NCBI GenBank assembly: GCA_907165135.1
Contig: OU015569.1
Span: 3,844,001 to 3,908,000, forward strand
Length of the DNA stretch: 64,000 bases
Reading direction: 5' to 3'
Source of the DNA: Oikopleura dioica
Taxonomy: Eukaryota; Chordata; Appendicularia; Copelata; Oikopleuridae
Shown: one piece after another, positions 1 through 12,100 of the stretch
How positions within the stretch are numbered: the stretch's first letter is position 1
How the letters are laid out: every line of letters begins with the position of its first letter
Position numbers and translations under genes: made by a program
Notes under the pieces: generated by a model
The model's database searches: none
What the model was told of the DNA's origin: nothing
The model's input: the letters and a program-made list of their open reading frames with translations, nothing else

Positions 1-655
1 AAAGCGCCACTCCCAATTTCAGCGCGCTCCAGCACGGGCTCTCGGCATTTCGGTAAATTCTCAAAAGAAACAAAACAAAGCTTTATCTCCCCCTCCATTT
101 CAGAGTTGGTAATATTTCTAGTGACTCTGATCACGTGACAGATAGTGGCAAAGGCGAGTCGGAGCAAGAGTCCGCTTCTTACACGGACGCTCGCTTCTCG
201 CCCCACAATCTTGCTTCGCACAACGGCCACACTCTCAAATCAGTGCTCAGTAAAGCGCAGTATGGTCCTAGATGTGTCCGAGAGTGTGGAATATACGGCC
301 ACTCAGGTACTCGACCGGTCATCGTTGAACCCAACTAACTGTATGCTTCAGATACTTGCTGGCTAAGTACTATTACTTCTCAGGGCTTGAGTCAGCATTT
401 GCCTGATTTTATCTACATTTCACAGAGTCAGTTGACCCAAGGCCAGATGATCGAGAAGAACGGTTCATACAGAGACCTTTCCCGATTCGAAGTTGACCTG
501 ACACCAATTTACTCTCCTTCCGAGGCAGAGCCGGGAACAGAATGCAGACAAACGCCGCTTGGGACGGCTATTGATGCTCCCTACTCGCCTGAGAACATGC
601 AAAAAGTTAACCGCAAAATGCAGCGCAAAACCCCTTCCATTGAACATTACTGCTA
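1..655 (+). CDS. 3' end of an unrecognised protein-coding gene
   Basis: This is the C-terminal part of a gene whose 5' end lies outside the window. Three open segments join in one frame: up to 52 (donor gtaaat), 104-306 (acceptor ccatttcag, donor gtactc) and 384-655 (acceptor cttctcag, stop TAA). The encoded tail is hydrophilic and rich in Ser, Gln and Pro. It holds YSPSEAEPGTECRQTP and a basic stretch (KVNRKMQRK) and ends in EHYC. I see no transmembrane segment or known domain. An AATAAA signal at 698-703 supports the 3' end. It could be the cytoplasmic tail of a receptor, but nothing proves that and I do not recognise the family. Confidence 0.6.
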
Positions 656-1245
656 ATTTATATTGCACTCCACCTCATTCGCATTAGACCCTGAAATAAT
701 AAATCATATCTTCCTTCCACATTATCACCATTTACACACGGACAATAAAAAAGTTATTATAAAGTTCAATCGAAGAATTTTCACCTTTTTTGGATCCGAA
801 TTGTGCGACTTCCAAAGAGATTATCTATAAAAGCCCTTTTGAAATGGCACGAAAGATTATTCACATAGCTCGATCCTTTGCAAGTGCAACTGAGTTGAAA
901 GTTTCAACTTGAAACGGCTATCATCGCCGATCGCGATTATTCGAAGTCTTCGTCTTCGCCTATCCGCGAATGGATTTCATTGCGTTTCTTCTTTCGAAAT
1001 CTTCAAAACGAGCACATTTATTCACATCTTGGAATTGAGAAAACCAAAGAGAAAATTTGAAAAAACAGATTTTAATCTATCATAAAAATCAATCTAAAGT
1101 TAGTCTGTTTATCGGGGAATAATCTTTGCTCTTGAACTAGGGAAAACTCGACGGGTGATCGCTCTAACGCCCTCTTTCGGATGATCATACAGGGCTATAA
1201 ATTTTTCTTGAAATTCTTTGTGCTTCAAATCAATTTTTTGTAGCC
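656..1245. other. intergenic stretch with TATA-like elements
   Basis: There is no convincing gene. CTATAAAAG at about 825-833 resembles a TATA box with no clear coding sequence behind it; only a 22-codon open frame starts at 844. GGCTATAAAT near 1191-1200 lies about 50 bp before the ATG at 1246 and suits a promoter for the next gene. Confidence 0.4.
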
Positions 1246-2025
1246 ATGCCCCGTAAGAAATCAACCACAACTGCAACTCGCCGTAAGAAATCAACCACAA
1301 CTGCAATTCGCTGTGATGAAATTACGATGATTCCAGCGGATCTCAACAAAATCACCAAGAAACGTGAAGAGGTCAAAGAAAATAGAATACGACAATCCAT
1401 TCTAGCTAAACTACAATGTGATCTTTTTGACAGTAAAAAAGAGGTAAGCAATACAAATTTGAATTTTCTTCTAAATGTTTTCTAGGTCGGAGTCTTGAGG
1501 GAAGAAAACAGAAAGCTTCAAGCGGAAATGGAAGCGAAGGATCGAGAACGGGAGAAATCTACCAACGAATTGAAGGAGGCTGAGCACCTCGGTGAGGAGA
1601 ATCGACATCTTCGGATGGAGATTGAACAAAACAAGGGAGTTCTCTCCTCGGCCCAATCAGAGATTCAAAAACTGAAAGAATCCATCATCGACCTGCAGGA
1701 AGAAAATAAATTGAATAAAGACCAGATCAGAAACGAGCAAAAGAAGTCGTCGAAACTTCAGAGGGAAGTATTCCAATGGAAGGAGCGCTTCAATATTGCT
1801 GTCGACTCGAACCGACTTGGTAGTGATTTGGTTAGTACTTAATTTCCGAAAGCGCTCGAATTCTATTAAAATTTTTAGATTACAGGACAAAAAAATCGAA
1901 TCTACCAATTGAAAAAAGAAGCTGAGAAGAACAAACGTCAGATGTATATATTGAGAAATTATGTTACTGAACTGAAACGTAAAAATGATATTTTTCACAC
2001 TGCCAATAATCGCATTTACCAATAA
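1246..2025 (+). CDS. small coiled-coil protein
   Basis: Three exons, 1246-1443, 1486-1830 and 1879-2025, join in phase (introns of 42 and 48 bp, GT-AG) to give about 229 residues. The N terminus is an imperfect tandem copy of the 11-residue unit RKKSTTTATRR. From about residue 35 to the end the protein is dominated by E, K, R, Q and L with heptad spacing, for example EENRKLQAEMEAKDRERE, so it is a long alpha-helical coiled coil. There is no signal peptide. TATA-like sequence upstream and TTTTTTGTAG directly before the ATG fit a promoter or a spliced-leader acceptor. It ends at 2025 and converges on SNAP-25, whose stop is at 2153; an AATAAA follows at about 2080. Function unknown; a structural or centrosome/cilium role is only a guess. 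Confidence 0.75.
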
Positions 2026-2152
2026 AATTACAAAAGTGCCAAAAGTTTATTTGTTTGTTCTTATAAATTATAAGTTATAATAAAGAATTCAAATGGAGAG
2101 AAAAGTCACTTTACGATCTGACTCACCTAAATCCGTAAGTTTCCTTTCGAAA

Positions 2153-2979
2153 CTACTTTTTATCTTCGCCAAGAATTTTCTGAGCTCTTTTGTTAGCACT
2201 ATCGACTCTAAGCTCATTTTGTTCTGCCTTCGAATTGATTCTGTCAATTTGAGTATTTTGTGCCTCGATCGTATCGCCCATATCAAGAGCCATATTCTTT
2301 AATCCACTCAGCATCCCGGATACCTAAAAATGGGCTTAGGCCAATTTTTAGCTAGTCTAACCATATTCAGGTTCTGTTCCATCTCATCTTCCCGTTCATC
2401 TCCCACAACTTTGTTGATCATAGCCTTGTTTCCATGATTTGATGCTGTTTGACCGGGACGGCTGTTGTACTGGCTCGATGACGTTGGTTGCTCATTGACT
2501 ACCTCGTTTGAATTCTGAAGGAACATTTTTCAATCCTGAAATCATAGAAGAGAATCCGCACCTTGTTCCAGGTTGATGAGTATTTATCATTTGCCTCAAA
2601 GTCAACGGGTTTTTTGCACTGAAAGCATCCACAACATTTCTCGAGGGCAGTAAGATGTTTTTCGGCTTCCTTCATTTCATTATTGACATTGTCCATGCCC
2701 TCTTCAATCCTGTTGAGTTGCTCTCCCTGCTCATTTAGCATAATCATCGTATTTTGACCGGTCTCCTCAGTCTCGTACAAATTTTGCATCATTCTCCGAG
2801 TAGCATTTAAACTCTATTAAAGGATTGATCTGTCTCCGAATAAAGCTGCCCTTCGCGATTTTCCATGAAAATATATCTTTCCTTTCCTCGTCAACCATTG
2901 CATGTGCCTGGACGTTTCTCTGCGTTTCCTCATCAACTCCGAAATCGGGACCACTTCCGAAGTCCCCCTGTCCGCTCAT
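2153..2979 (-). CDS. SNAP25: SNAP-25 family Qbc-SNARE
   Basis: This encodes a t-SNARE that drives vesicle fusion at the plasma membrane with syntaxin and synaptobrevin. Exons (minus) are 2979-2887, 2813-2562, 2514-2362 and 2323-2153, giving 222 residues against about 206 in vertebrates. The first SNARE motif contains LNEQGEQLNRIEEGMDNVNN, and the conserved zero-layer glutamine is in EQGEQL. It is followed by the linker cysteine cluster CCGCFQC, the expected palmitoylation site. The second SNARE motif runs through the last exon (NMALDMGDTIEAQNTQIDRI) and ends LGEDKK. Intron 1 (2814-2886) must be spliced GA-AG to give the conserved VDE|SLNATRRM junction; the other two are GT-AG. The start is the ATG at 2979. 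A reverse-strand AATAAA lies near 2047, inside the convergent neighbour's 3' region. Confidence 0.95.
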
Positions 2980-3478
2980 TTTCTCTATTTTAATCTTATC
3001 CACACGAGAATGAGAATCAAGACCGACTTTTCTGTAAGACCTTTCCTGTTCACACTAGTGCGTTGTGCAAACTCGAGAAAATAAACTTGAGGAAATATAC
3101 TCTCATTTTGATTTTTACGAAGATAGAAGTTACTTTGCCTCGGTAAATTTGAAACCTTCTTTTTGCAAGACTATTGAGGTATGTGCTTTTAGTGAGAATT
3201 TCATCAGTTTATCCATCCAAACATCTAGCTTTGAGACGATTTGAATGAATACTAATAGAGTTCTTCGTTTGATAGTTTATTGATTTTTGACCGTTTCCAT
3301 TCAAAATTCAAACTGCACAAGATGGAAGTTTTGTGTACATTTACTTTCTTCTGTTTTTCTTTCCCTTCTGAGCTCCTCTCTTCGCGCCTTTTACAATATT
3401 TTTCAAGCCAGGAACTGCGCCTCCACTGTGTTTTTTCCTATAAATTTCCTTCGTTTAAACTATCGAGGAATAAGTGGA
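2980..3478. other. spacer between SNAP-25 and RRP12
   Basis: It holds the 5' flank of SNAP-25 and the 3' flank of RRP12, both on the minus strand. A reverse-strand AATAAA near 3276-3281 suits the end of RRP12. Open frames in this stretch on the plus strand lack coding character. Confidence 0.5.
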
Positions 3479-6400
3479 TCACCTCTTATTAAGCATATCT
3501 TTTCTAAGGGGAAGATACGAGTAGGGATCGTGTTTGTTCTTTCGTTTGACATCTCCCTTTGCTTTCTTCGACTGATAAACCTCTCCGCCTCCCATTGAAC
3601 TATCCTGTTCTCTCTTCTTCCCTTTAGTTCCTCGTTCGCTCATTTCGGACATCGCGATCTTACATCATAAACTCTCGTTTCGTAATTTAAGTTACCTTTT
3701 GATCGGACATTCGAATATTCTCAGGAAGGCCTTCTTCATCGTCGGAAGAGAGCATATCCATATCCTCCTTTTTATTCTTCTTTTCTCGTACAATAATTCG
3801 GCCATCAGGAGCAGAGCCGATTTCATCATCGCTATCGTTTGATTTTTCTTTGCGTTGTCCTAAATCAAAAATAGGCAACATGTCGACTTTGGTTAACTCA
3901 CTTTTACTCCTGACGTGGGCGGACGAGACCGCGGCGTGCGCAGCGGACAGATCTACGACTTCTCCGTCCTCAGTTTCCATCAGCTGATCGGTAAACTTCT
4001 TAGACTTGCTCTTTTTCTGCTTTGGCTCATCGTCATCGTCCTCTGAGTCTGTGTCGTTGATCAAATCATCAAGATTTTGGTCAGCGTCTCGGTATTCTTC
4101 GTCATCTGATTCCTCGTTTGCTTCTTGTTCTGCTCTTCGTCGCTCATTTCTTGCTCGGATTTTCTTAGCGTTCGCCAGCATTTTTGCTATATTGTAATTG
4201 GCAAGATTTATGGCTAATACTGAAATTTACCAAGAGGAGAGCCATCAGGAATAAATTTGACGACAATTTCGAAACCAAACTTCTTGATGAGTCTTTCGAG
4301 AAGTCGTCTGACTTTCACTCGGAATGGATTCCTCGTCTCTTTCTTCCAATTAACCACGGCAGTGACAATCTTCTCCACATGGACGGCTAGAGTGTCCTTG
4401 TCGAGAATTTTCGTCAGTGTGATCAAGAATGAGACGGTAGCCTGTCAAAGATCCTCAAACTAAACCTTTCGGACTGTTCTGAACTTGATTATGAGGGCCT
4501 TTCCTTAAGAATTTCTCTCGCATTGGAATCCATGAGGAGAAGAACATTGTCGAGAACCATCTCGTGAATTTCAGGGGGTATTTCTCGGCGGAACTCGTGT
4601 AGAGAAATATTGAGAACATTGAGTGTGCAGGCAACTGTCAACGGGTTGCCAGTCAAGCCTTAGATTGAGGATCAGAAATGAGTGCAGACTTGATTAGATT
4701 ACCTTGTAGTACAGTCTGCATGTACGGCAAAATGGCACCTTCTTCCCCACTGGCAACGTATCTGGCGGCTATCTTCGTAAGCACAGTATAGGCAAGAGCT
4801 CGAGTGATTGCGTTCTTGTCCTTTGTGCACAAAACAAGCTCAGAAATAAGAGCGTTGAGTGTGTCCATATCCAGCGCGGGAAGCATAATTTCGAGCAGCT
4901 GAATTCGAGGCTTTCGCGCGTTGGCTGCAACAGAACCGAGGGTCGACATGAATCCCTTGATAATAGCATCTTCATTCTCTAAATCATATTGTCAGTTACT
5001 GTTTCATATTGAGTTGAGAGCACCTTTCATGATCTTTTTGCAGATCTTATTGTTGGTCGAAGCAATTTGCTCGAGTACTCTCCACGCCTTTTTCTGGAGC
5101 AAAGCTGAATCGTTACGCGCCATCGCTAGCCCTTCCGCAAACGCGGTATTTACCATCTCCTCATGAAGCCACGGGGTAACTAGGATGGCGATATCCCAGT
5201 AGAGTGGTCGTAGGGACTCTTCGGGTTCGTTTTGCGCCTTATCTTGAGCCACTTTATAGTAGAACGCTAACTTTTCTTTGGGAGTGATCTTCACCCACTC
5301 TTTCGCCGCTGACATTGCGTTCGCAGAGAAATCCTAGAGGATTATAGTTTTACTATCTGAAATGAGTAAGTACCCTTGATCGATAAAGTTCCAACATCGT
5401 CTTCATATAATTAGCGCCGAATTTGCCCAGGTTGAGTCTGTACATCACCGGAACATTATCGTGGTAAATATTGTTCACAATCTTCCTCAAACCGCTGAGA
5501 ATAAACGGCTTGATTTGATGGTGATACTCGTCCGGACTCGTTAGAATACCATCAAGTCCCTATTCTGATTTGAAAAGTTTAGCTCTTTAGATAAAAATAA
5601 AATGACAAACAATAATTTTTCAAAATCAGTTCCTTGGCATTTGCAGGTTTCAAAAGATCGTGAGGACCGTCGCATGGTTTTTGACAGAATTCTGGGAAAA
5701 GGGCCCAAAGTTCTTTGTGCAGGGTGAAGTATGGAGCTGCTTGGAATTTGTCAAGCGCTCTTGCGGCGGTAATAATTTTGGTCGCTAGTGTAGCAATCTT
5801 CTTGAAGAAGGTGTCGAGATAAACGTTATGCCTGGAAAAGAGTGATTATGCAAGGTTAAACAAGGAGCGTTTACCTCAATTTTGATTCCAAAATCGGAAT
5901 TATCCATTTGTAGGGTAGCTCACCATCTGTTTCTGGATTTCCTGAAATGTCGATCGGGAGGGCGGTGAGGAACGCTTCTGGACCGATGCAGGAAAGAATC
6001 GATCCAGCACAATTATCGAGAGCGATCTTGTGGCTGAAGAGCGGATTCAATCTCAACTGGGCGAGGAGTTTGAGAGGAGACGCAAGGAACTCCAATACAG
6101 CCTTGTTACGTACTTCTCGCATATTCAAAGAGACGTAAAACGACGATAGCGCATCCAAAGTACAGTCCATCACGCTTGAATACTGGAATTGAAGGCCGTT
6201 AACGAGTTGTTTGAGAATCAAGTCTCCGGGAGCATTTTCTTTGAGGTCTAATTCTGTCAAATGTTTGGCGACTTCAGAAAGGATCTTCTGCATTGTTGAA
6301 CCGACGGCAGCTCCATTGTCTGGCTCATCAAGAAGAGTGTAGCAGTTCTCGATTGCGTTGGGCAAGTGAGAAATCGCCATTCGTGGGTTGTTCGATGTGG

Positions 6401-7988
6401 CGAGACAGAAACAGCACGAGAAGACGACTTCGAGCCAAGAGGAGCAAACAGATACGTCGCGCGAACAGGGCTTTACTTCCTTCAGCGCCGACAAAAGCTT
6501 CCCAATTAAATCTGTGGGGATGCCTTCGAGCTGCATCGATGTCAGCTTTGCTCGAAGCTGATCCACGTCTTCTGCGCCTTCTTCAATGCCGCCTAGGACG
6601 GCCTTCTGCGCTTGTCTTACAATGCCTCGCAGATACTCGTTGATTGTTCGCAGCGCTTGAACTCGCACCATTTGTGACTGAAGATTGAGCAGCTTCAAAC
6701 AGGCTTGGCACAGCTCTTTTTGCTGCTGCAGGGGAAACATGTAAATCGTTGCCCGGAAGAATGTCAACAACTGAAGCGTGTGCGTTTCTTTCTGCGCCTT
6801 CTGTAGTTCAGCAAGGGAGAAACGCGCGATCTCCTCGACGCAGGAGTGCGCGATGCCAGGAGTATGGATAAGAAGAGCGGCGCCTTTCTGAGCAGCCTTT
6901 CGCACTTTCGGCTTTGGGTGCAAGACGAACGCCAGCAGAGCCTGGAGAGCCGACTTATGAGTGGTTATCCAAGGTCAATAGTGGTACGATTTTAGAATTT
7001 ATTATTATTGAAAAGCGTTTTGATGGAATGATGATTTTATTTGAAGCAAAGAGGTTTGAAGAGCGACGAGTGTTAGTCTGTGTTAGGAGAGGCATCCCAC
7101 AGACGGCTTACTATCTTTTTCAATAAGCAATCCGTGGTTTACCTATCTAACAACAGCCTAGTAAAGCGCAGAAGACTTCCAGGAACTCTCTAAGAACGGA
7201 ATTTCGGCAAAATAAAGATGATGGTAACCAATGTTCCTTTGTATCTTGGTTACTCCACGATTCATACGTGGTTCCTCTTTTGAGAGTGGTGCCAAGACAA
7301 GAGACAAGGCTTTTCATAAGCGCGGTGGAATTGTATCCCTTCACCAACAGTGACATGAACATCTGGACGAGGGAGGAGAAGTTCTTGTTAATGACTCCTG
7401 GAGCAACTTTGCGCAGATTGAGGGAGAAGAGATGCGAGACTGCAGCAAGTGTCTCTTCCTCCGACACTTGCGTAAGTGTAGTCGATAAAACTGAGAAGTA
7501 GGCGGCCTCCGACTCGTCTTTCAAGCCTTTTCTCTAATAACCTCGGTGATCGCCGCCAATACCGCCACTACTTCTTTGTGTTTTTCGGGATTCTTCTCCC
7601 AGTGAGCCTTCACTCTGTTGAAGGTCATGTTCGTACAGTCAGTCACTCCGGAGACGAAGGTTCGGAAAGAAGCTCCGGAGATTTCAGACTTGAGGTCCAA
7701 CTCGTCAAGAAGATCGTCATCTTCTTCTCTAAATTGACAATGAGTAGAAATGATTTCAGATAAGAGCAGAGAATACCTTGGAACGGCCCCAGTCATTCTG
7801 TCAAGAATGCGAAGATTATCAGCCGTGAGGCCAGTCGCCCCGGAAGATCCATCCTGGAACTTCTTGAGACCCTTGCGAGCGAGTGCCGAGCTTCGGTGTT
7901 TCGTGGTGCCGGGATTGCTCTGCGAACTCGAGGACCATCGATTCACTTTTTTGGCAGCGCCCGATTTCAACTTCCCGGCTCTAACCAT
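3479..7988 (-). CDS. RRP12: RRP12-like ribosomal RNA processing protein
   Basis: A HEAT-repeat nucleolar protein needed for pre-40S and pre-60S maturation and export. The N terminus (GKLKSGAAKKVNRWSSSS) and the body align with animal RRP12. Recognisable landmarks are VAVLAAITEVIRE, HPKPKVRKAAQKG, FRVKVRRLLERLIKKFGFE, an acidic and lysine-rich tail, and the terminal exon 3658-3479 with KKAKGDVKRKNKHDPYSYLPL. The first exon is 7988-7777; about ten exons follow. Two introns need GA-AG borders: 7236-6954 (after DTK) and 5632-5560 (after ANAK). A one-base frameshift lies at 7527-7531 between VIREK and GLKDESEAAYF; one extra A in the AAAA run would restore the frame. The gene is head-to-head with RPL27A, another ribosome gene. 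Confidence 0.92.
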
Positions 7989-8470
7989 TCTATTTCAGTT
8001 ACATTTAAATTAGTAAAAACATTATAGCAACTAATTGAAATCGAAAAAAATTAATAAGAAGAGAAAACTTTCGACCCGGATTGATGAAGTTAAGAGTAGA
8101 GTCGAAAACGCAGTAGTCTCTCTTATTACAGGAGTTGCTTTGAGTTGAACGAGTCTCTCTATCTTGGGCACGGTGGAGGGGCGTGAGTAATCGTCGATGA
8201 GTAAGGAGCAGCACTTACGGCCAATCAGCGACTACCTGCGCGCCACACGTGGAGTAGAAACGAAACCAAATTCTTCACCGAGAATTCAAACGTTAGATTT
8301 TTCGAATAGAGAAATTGAAGATTTTTCTCTCTATCATCAAATTCAAACTTATTTAGAGAAAAAAGCTTACTGAGAGAATTTAATGTGTCGTTTTTCTTCA
8401 TCACTATCCTTTGATTTCTAATGAAGAAATAAAAATCCAAATTTTATAAAATTCAGACCAGAATCGGATC
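7989..8470. promoter_or_regulatory. bidirectional promoter region, RRP12/RPL27A
   Basis: The 482 bp between two divergent start codons must hold the promoters of both RRP12 (minus) and RPL27A (plus). The plus side contains TTATAAAATTCAG just before the RPL27A leader, where CAG at 8455-8457 could be a spliced-leader acceptor 13 bases before the ATG. I see no gene inside. Co-regulation of two ribosome biogenesis genes is an inference from the arrangement. Confidence 0.55.
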
Positions 8471-9053
8471 ATGGTGACTCGAAACAAGAAGACCAGAAAG
8501 ATGCGTGGCCACATCTCCCATGGCCAGGGTCGAATTGGCAAGCACCGAAAGGGTGGTGACCGAGGTGGTCGAGGTCTTGCTGGTGGTCAGCACCACCACC
8601 GAATCAACTTCGACAAGTACCATCCCGGTTACTTCGGTAAAGTCGGTATGCGACACTTCCATTTGTTGCGAAACCCCAAGTACTGCAAGTGAGTTTTGTT
8701 TTATCGGTTTTACCGCCCGCTGCGAGGATCCTTTCGTTTCCTTTGTCAGATCATTTCTTGATCGACCAGAGCAGTACAGGGCCTGTGAGTCGATAATCCC
8801 AATTTTATTTTCTTCATTTAGCTCGATCAACTTGGACAAGCTCTGGTCGTTGGTGCCTGAGGAGGAGCGCGTCGCTGCCGCCAAGAACACCGCCACTGCC
8901 CCAGTGATCGATGTCACCAAGCGAGGCTTCTTCAAGGTCCTCGGCAAGGGTCGACTCCCCAACCAGCCCGTCATCGTCAAGGCCCGATTCTTCTCTCGCT
9001 CCGCTGAGGACAAGATCAAGGCTGCCGGTGGTGTCTGCGTCGCTGTTGCGTAG
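8471..9053 (+). CDS. RPL27A: 60S ribosomal protein L27a (uL15)
   Basis: A structural protein of the large ribosomal subunit. Exons 8471-8688 and 8822-9053 join (GT-AG, 133-bp intron) to give 149 residues, as in animals (148). The hallmark sequences [40 protein letters not shown] and the C-terminal CVAVA are present. Codon use is strongly biased to C-ending codons (GGC, GTC, AAG), unlike the neighbours, which fits high expression. AATAAA lies at about 9096. The intron was checked for a snoRNA; nothing convincing was seen. Confidence 0.98.
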
Positions 9054-9178
9054 ATATTTGGACCCTTCTTTTAAAAAACTTTCCCTCTTGTCAAGAATAA
9101 AATCGAGATAAAGGACGAACTTGCGTTTTTCTTTATTTATTTTGAGTATGCAGCGCATTGACCGTTGGTATCTTTTCA

Positions 9179-9180
9179 GA
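9179..9180 (+). promoter_or_regulatory. possible spliced-leader trans-splice acceptor
   Basis: The pyrimidine-rich TATCTTTTCAG ends at 9180, 12 bases before the helicase ATG at 9193 and about 80 bases after the RPL27A AATAAA. With no promoter-like sequence in the 139-bp gap, this fits a downstream operon cistron that receives a spliced leader, as is known in larvaceans. It could equally be an ordinary 5'-UTR acceptor. Confidence 0.4.
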
Positions 9181-9192
9181 GTTGCTTGCGTC

Positions 9193-12100
9193 ATGAGCGG
9201 GCAGTTCGGTGAGACCGACGAATCTGACCCAAAAGCGGTTGATCGTTTTTATGGCGAAATCGAGCGCTTTATCGAAATCAAGAGGCAGGACTATCTCTTC
9301 GAGGGGAGCATGCTCCCAAATGAGGGCGACGATCTGCTTCTCTTTACAAAAACTTATCGCAAGGTGACCTCGTTGAAGGCACAGTCCGGTTATAGCGCAG
9401 TTTCGTTAGAGGATTCTCTAGGCAAAATCATGGACGGAATTAACAAACTTGCGAAGGACGTAGATGAGTTTGAGAACATACCGGCTCCTTCTAAAATCGG
9501 TAATGAAATCATTCAGCCTCAAGAATACGTACAGTCTTTAGTAAAGAATCCTAGGCAATAGTTAAAATCTCTTAAGGCCAAAGAAATTCACATGAAGATA
9601 TTGTGTCGGGGAGTTCGGCTACAATCGCCAAGCCTGTAGTTGATGAACGAGGAGCGAACAATGAGCGTGACCCTGAGTTCCAAGACTCTCAGCAAAGCGA
9701 GAAAGCTTTCGAAGATGATTTCCCAAGTCAAGATGGACCATCCTCGCCTTCCAGAAACATAGGTTTCCGAGAAAGCGTCGGAGCAAGACTTTCCGAAATA
9801 GAGGATGCATCGCAACAAAGTGCTGCTTCTCAAAATAGCTTCCACAGCCAGCAGCCATCTACCTCAGCCCAAGCGATTGCTTCGTTGTCGCTCTGTAACG
9901 ATGAGTCCACCGATCAGAAAAAAGACAAAGCCAAGGACGCAGAGGATCAATTGTCTGATTTCTCTGACGATTTCGAGTTGTGGCAGGGGAAATCTTCTCG
10001 ATCTCCCAATCCAGATATTGTCAAAACTGAGCCAGATACTATCACAGTTGACTCACAGGCATCAACTCAGTTCAACCAGCATCAACCAGTTGATCCTAAT
10101 GCTCCAATAATTATCGACTCAGACGATGATGATGGATACGTCCCTCCAGTACGCCATAACAATGATGACGATTTTGATCTTCAAATAATCGACGATAGCG
10201 ATGGAGGAAGCGCGCCGAAGAAGAGAAAAAGTCCCCCAAAAACTCCAAGAGAAGCACAAGCCCTTTCAGACGAGGACGAAGATTTTCTTAGAATTCTCGA
10301 ATTATCGAAAATAACGGCTGCGGAAGATGAGCGACGTCGCTCAACCCAGAGTCGAGTTACTGCCTCATCACAGAATTCAACCCAGAGTCTGCCCAGCACA
10401 GGAAAGAAAAGAACGAAGACGAAAAATTTCAAGAGAACAGTGATCGAGAGCTCGGAAGATAGCGAGGACGAGGGACCTCGCCGAAAGTCGACTGGGAAGA
10501 GAAAGCGGAGTGCTCTTAGCTCAGACGACGAATCGCAGGGCGGCGAGGAAAACCGCGGCTCAGATTCTGGCAGCTCACTTGGAAGAATGCTGGAGGATCT
10601 CAACAGCGACGACGAGAATGAAAGGCGAACGAAGAAGAAGCCATCGCCGAAAAAGAAAGCGAGGGTAGATAGCAAGAAAAAGAACACCTTCGTGGAGAGT
10701 CAGACTGCTGCCGACGAAATTGATGACGAAGAAGATGAATTTGACAGTGAGATGGACGATTTTATCGATGACTCGGAATTGCCGGGTACCCAATCGACTG
10801 TTGGAGATTATGTCAGTGACGAAGATATGCCGAGTACATCTGCTCGTTCTTCAAAGGCATACTCAAATTCCGACAATAAAACTCATGTAGCCGAGCGAAA
10901 ACAAGATAGAAAACCGAGAGAATCTACTCTGAAGAAAGATCCGCCAAAGAAGCAGAAAGAAAATCCTCTGAAGAAGAAACATACTCCTTTGAAGAAGAAA
11001 GAACAAGACGGTGATCAGCCGTCAACCTCTCGAGAACACAAAATGCCAGTTCGCGGTACCAACCTGGATGAAACGTTCGATCCAGCTGAGCCAGATTCAG
11101 GAAGCAATCCGGATCCGTTTTGTAAAGGCCATCGAGAGGAGGATTTAACATTAGCTGGTACTGTTGAAGCAAGAATGGAGTTGCACCGGATCTTCGGCTA
11201 TGACTACTTTCGACCGAGTCAATGGAAGCTGATCGAAGGTGTCTGTAGAGGCCAGGATCAGCTTGGCATCATGGCAACTGGCTACGGGAAGAGTATTTGC
11301 TTTCAAATGCCAAGTATTCTTCTGAAGAAGTTAGTTCTCTGTATTTCGCCGCTCGTCTCGTTGATGAAAGATCAAACTATGAAGCTGGAATCCATCGGAG
11401 TACGTGCTGGTTTCTTTGGGAGTGGCGCAACGGCTGCCGATAAACGAAAAACGGAAATGCTTATTGATTCACAACAACTTCGCGTTTTATATGTGACTCC
11501 GGAGTACTGCATAAACAATATGCAGCGTATTATCGACATCCACCGCAGACATCCAATTTGCTGCTTCGCCATCGACGAATGTCACTGCGTCTCGTCATGG
11601 GGTCACGATTTCCGACTAGTCTATCGTGACCTCTACAGACTCCGTGAAATCGACCGCAGTATCCCCTATCTAGCGATGACGGCCACCGCGACACCAAGAA
11701 TCCGTGATGACATTATAAAAAATTTGCGCCTGATAAATGCAAGTTCCCCTCTCAACTTTTATATCTTAAATTTATTCTAGCCTCAACGAGTTGTCACATC
11801 ATTCGATCGATCCAACATAACTTTCTTCGTTCGACGAAAGACTGATGAAGACAACATCATTCCAGACCTAATGGCTACGGGTTGCTTAATCTCAGCAAGA
11901 ACAGACCGATATGGTGGCGTTTCAATCCACGACCCTAGCTCTAAGAATCTCCAGTTCGCTGCATGCACGATCATTTACGTGCGAAGAGTAGATCTCGTAG
12001 ATATGTTGTGCAAAGAGATTGGACGATACGTTGGCTATCATAGAATCGGGGGTTATCATGCGCGCCTTTCCGAGAAAAGAAAACGGGAGACGCATGAAGG

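Noticed and set aside
658-680. miR-92-like seed TATTGCAC
   Set aside because: Only the seed matches; there is no hairpin precursor, and it lies in the 3' UTR of the first gene.
844-912. 22-codon frame MARKIIHIARSFASATELK
   Set aside because: It resembles a mitochondrial leader, but no downstream exon or splice signal was found.
8689-8821. snoRNA in the RPL27A intron
   Set aside because: Ribosomal protein introns often host snoRNAs, but no C/D boxes or clear H/ACA hairpin arrangement could be seen.
9193-9561. Separate small gene upstream of the helicase
   Set aside because: A GT-AG intron 9500-9576 joins it in frame to the helicase, which otherwise has no usable ATG; the full model gives an exact 1527-codon frame.
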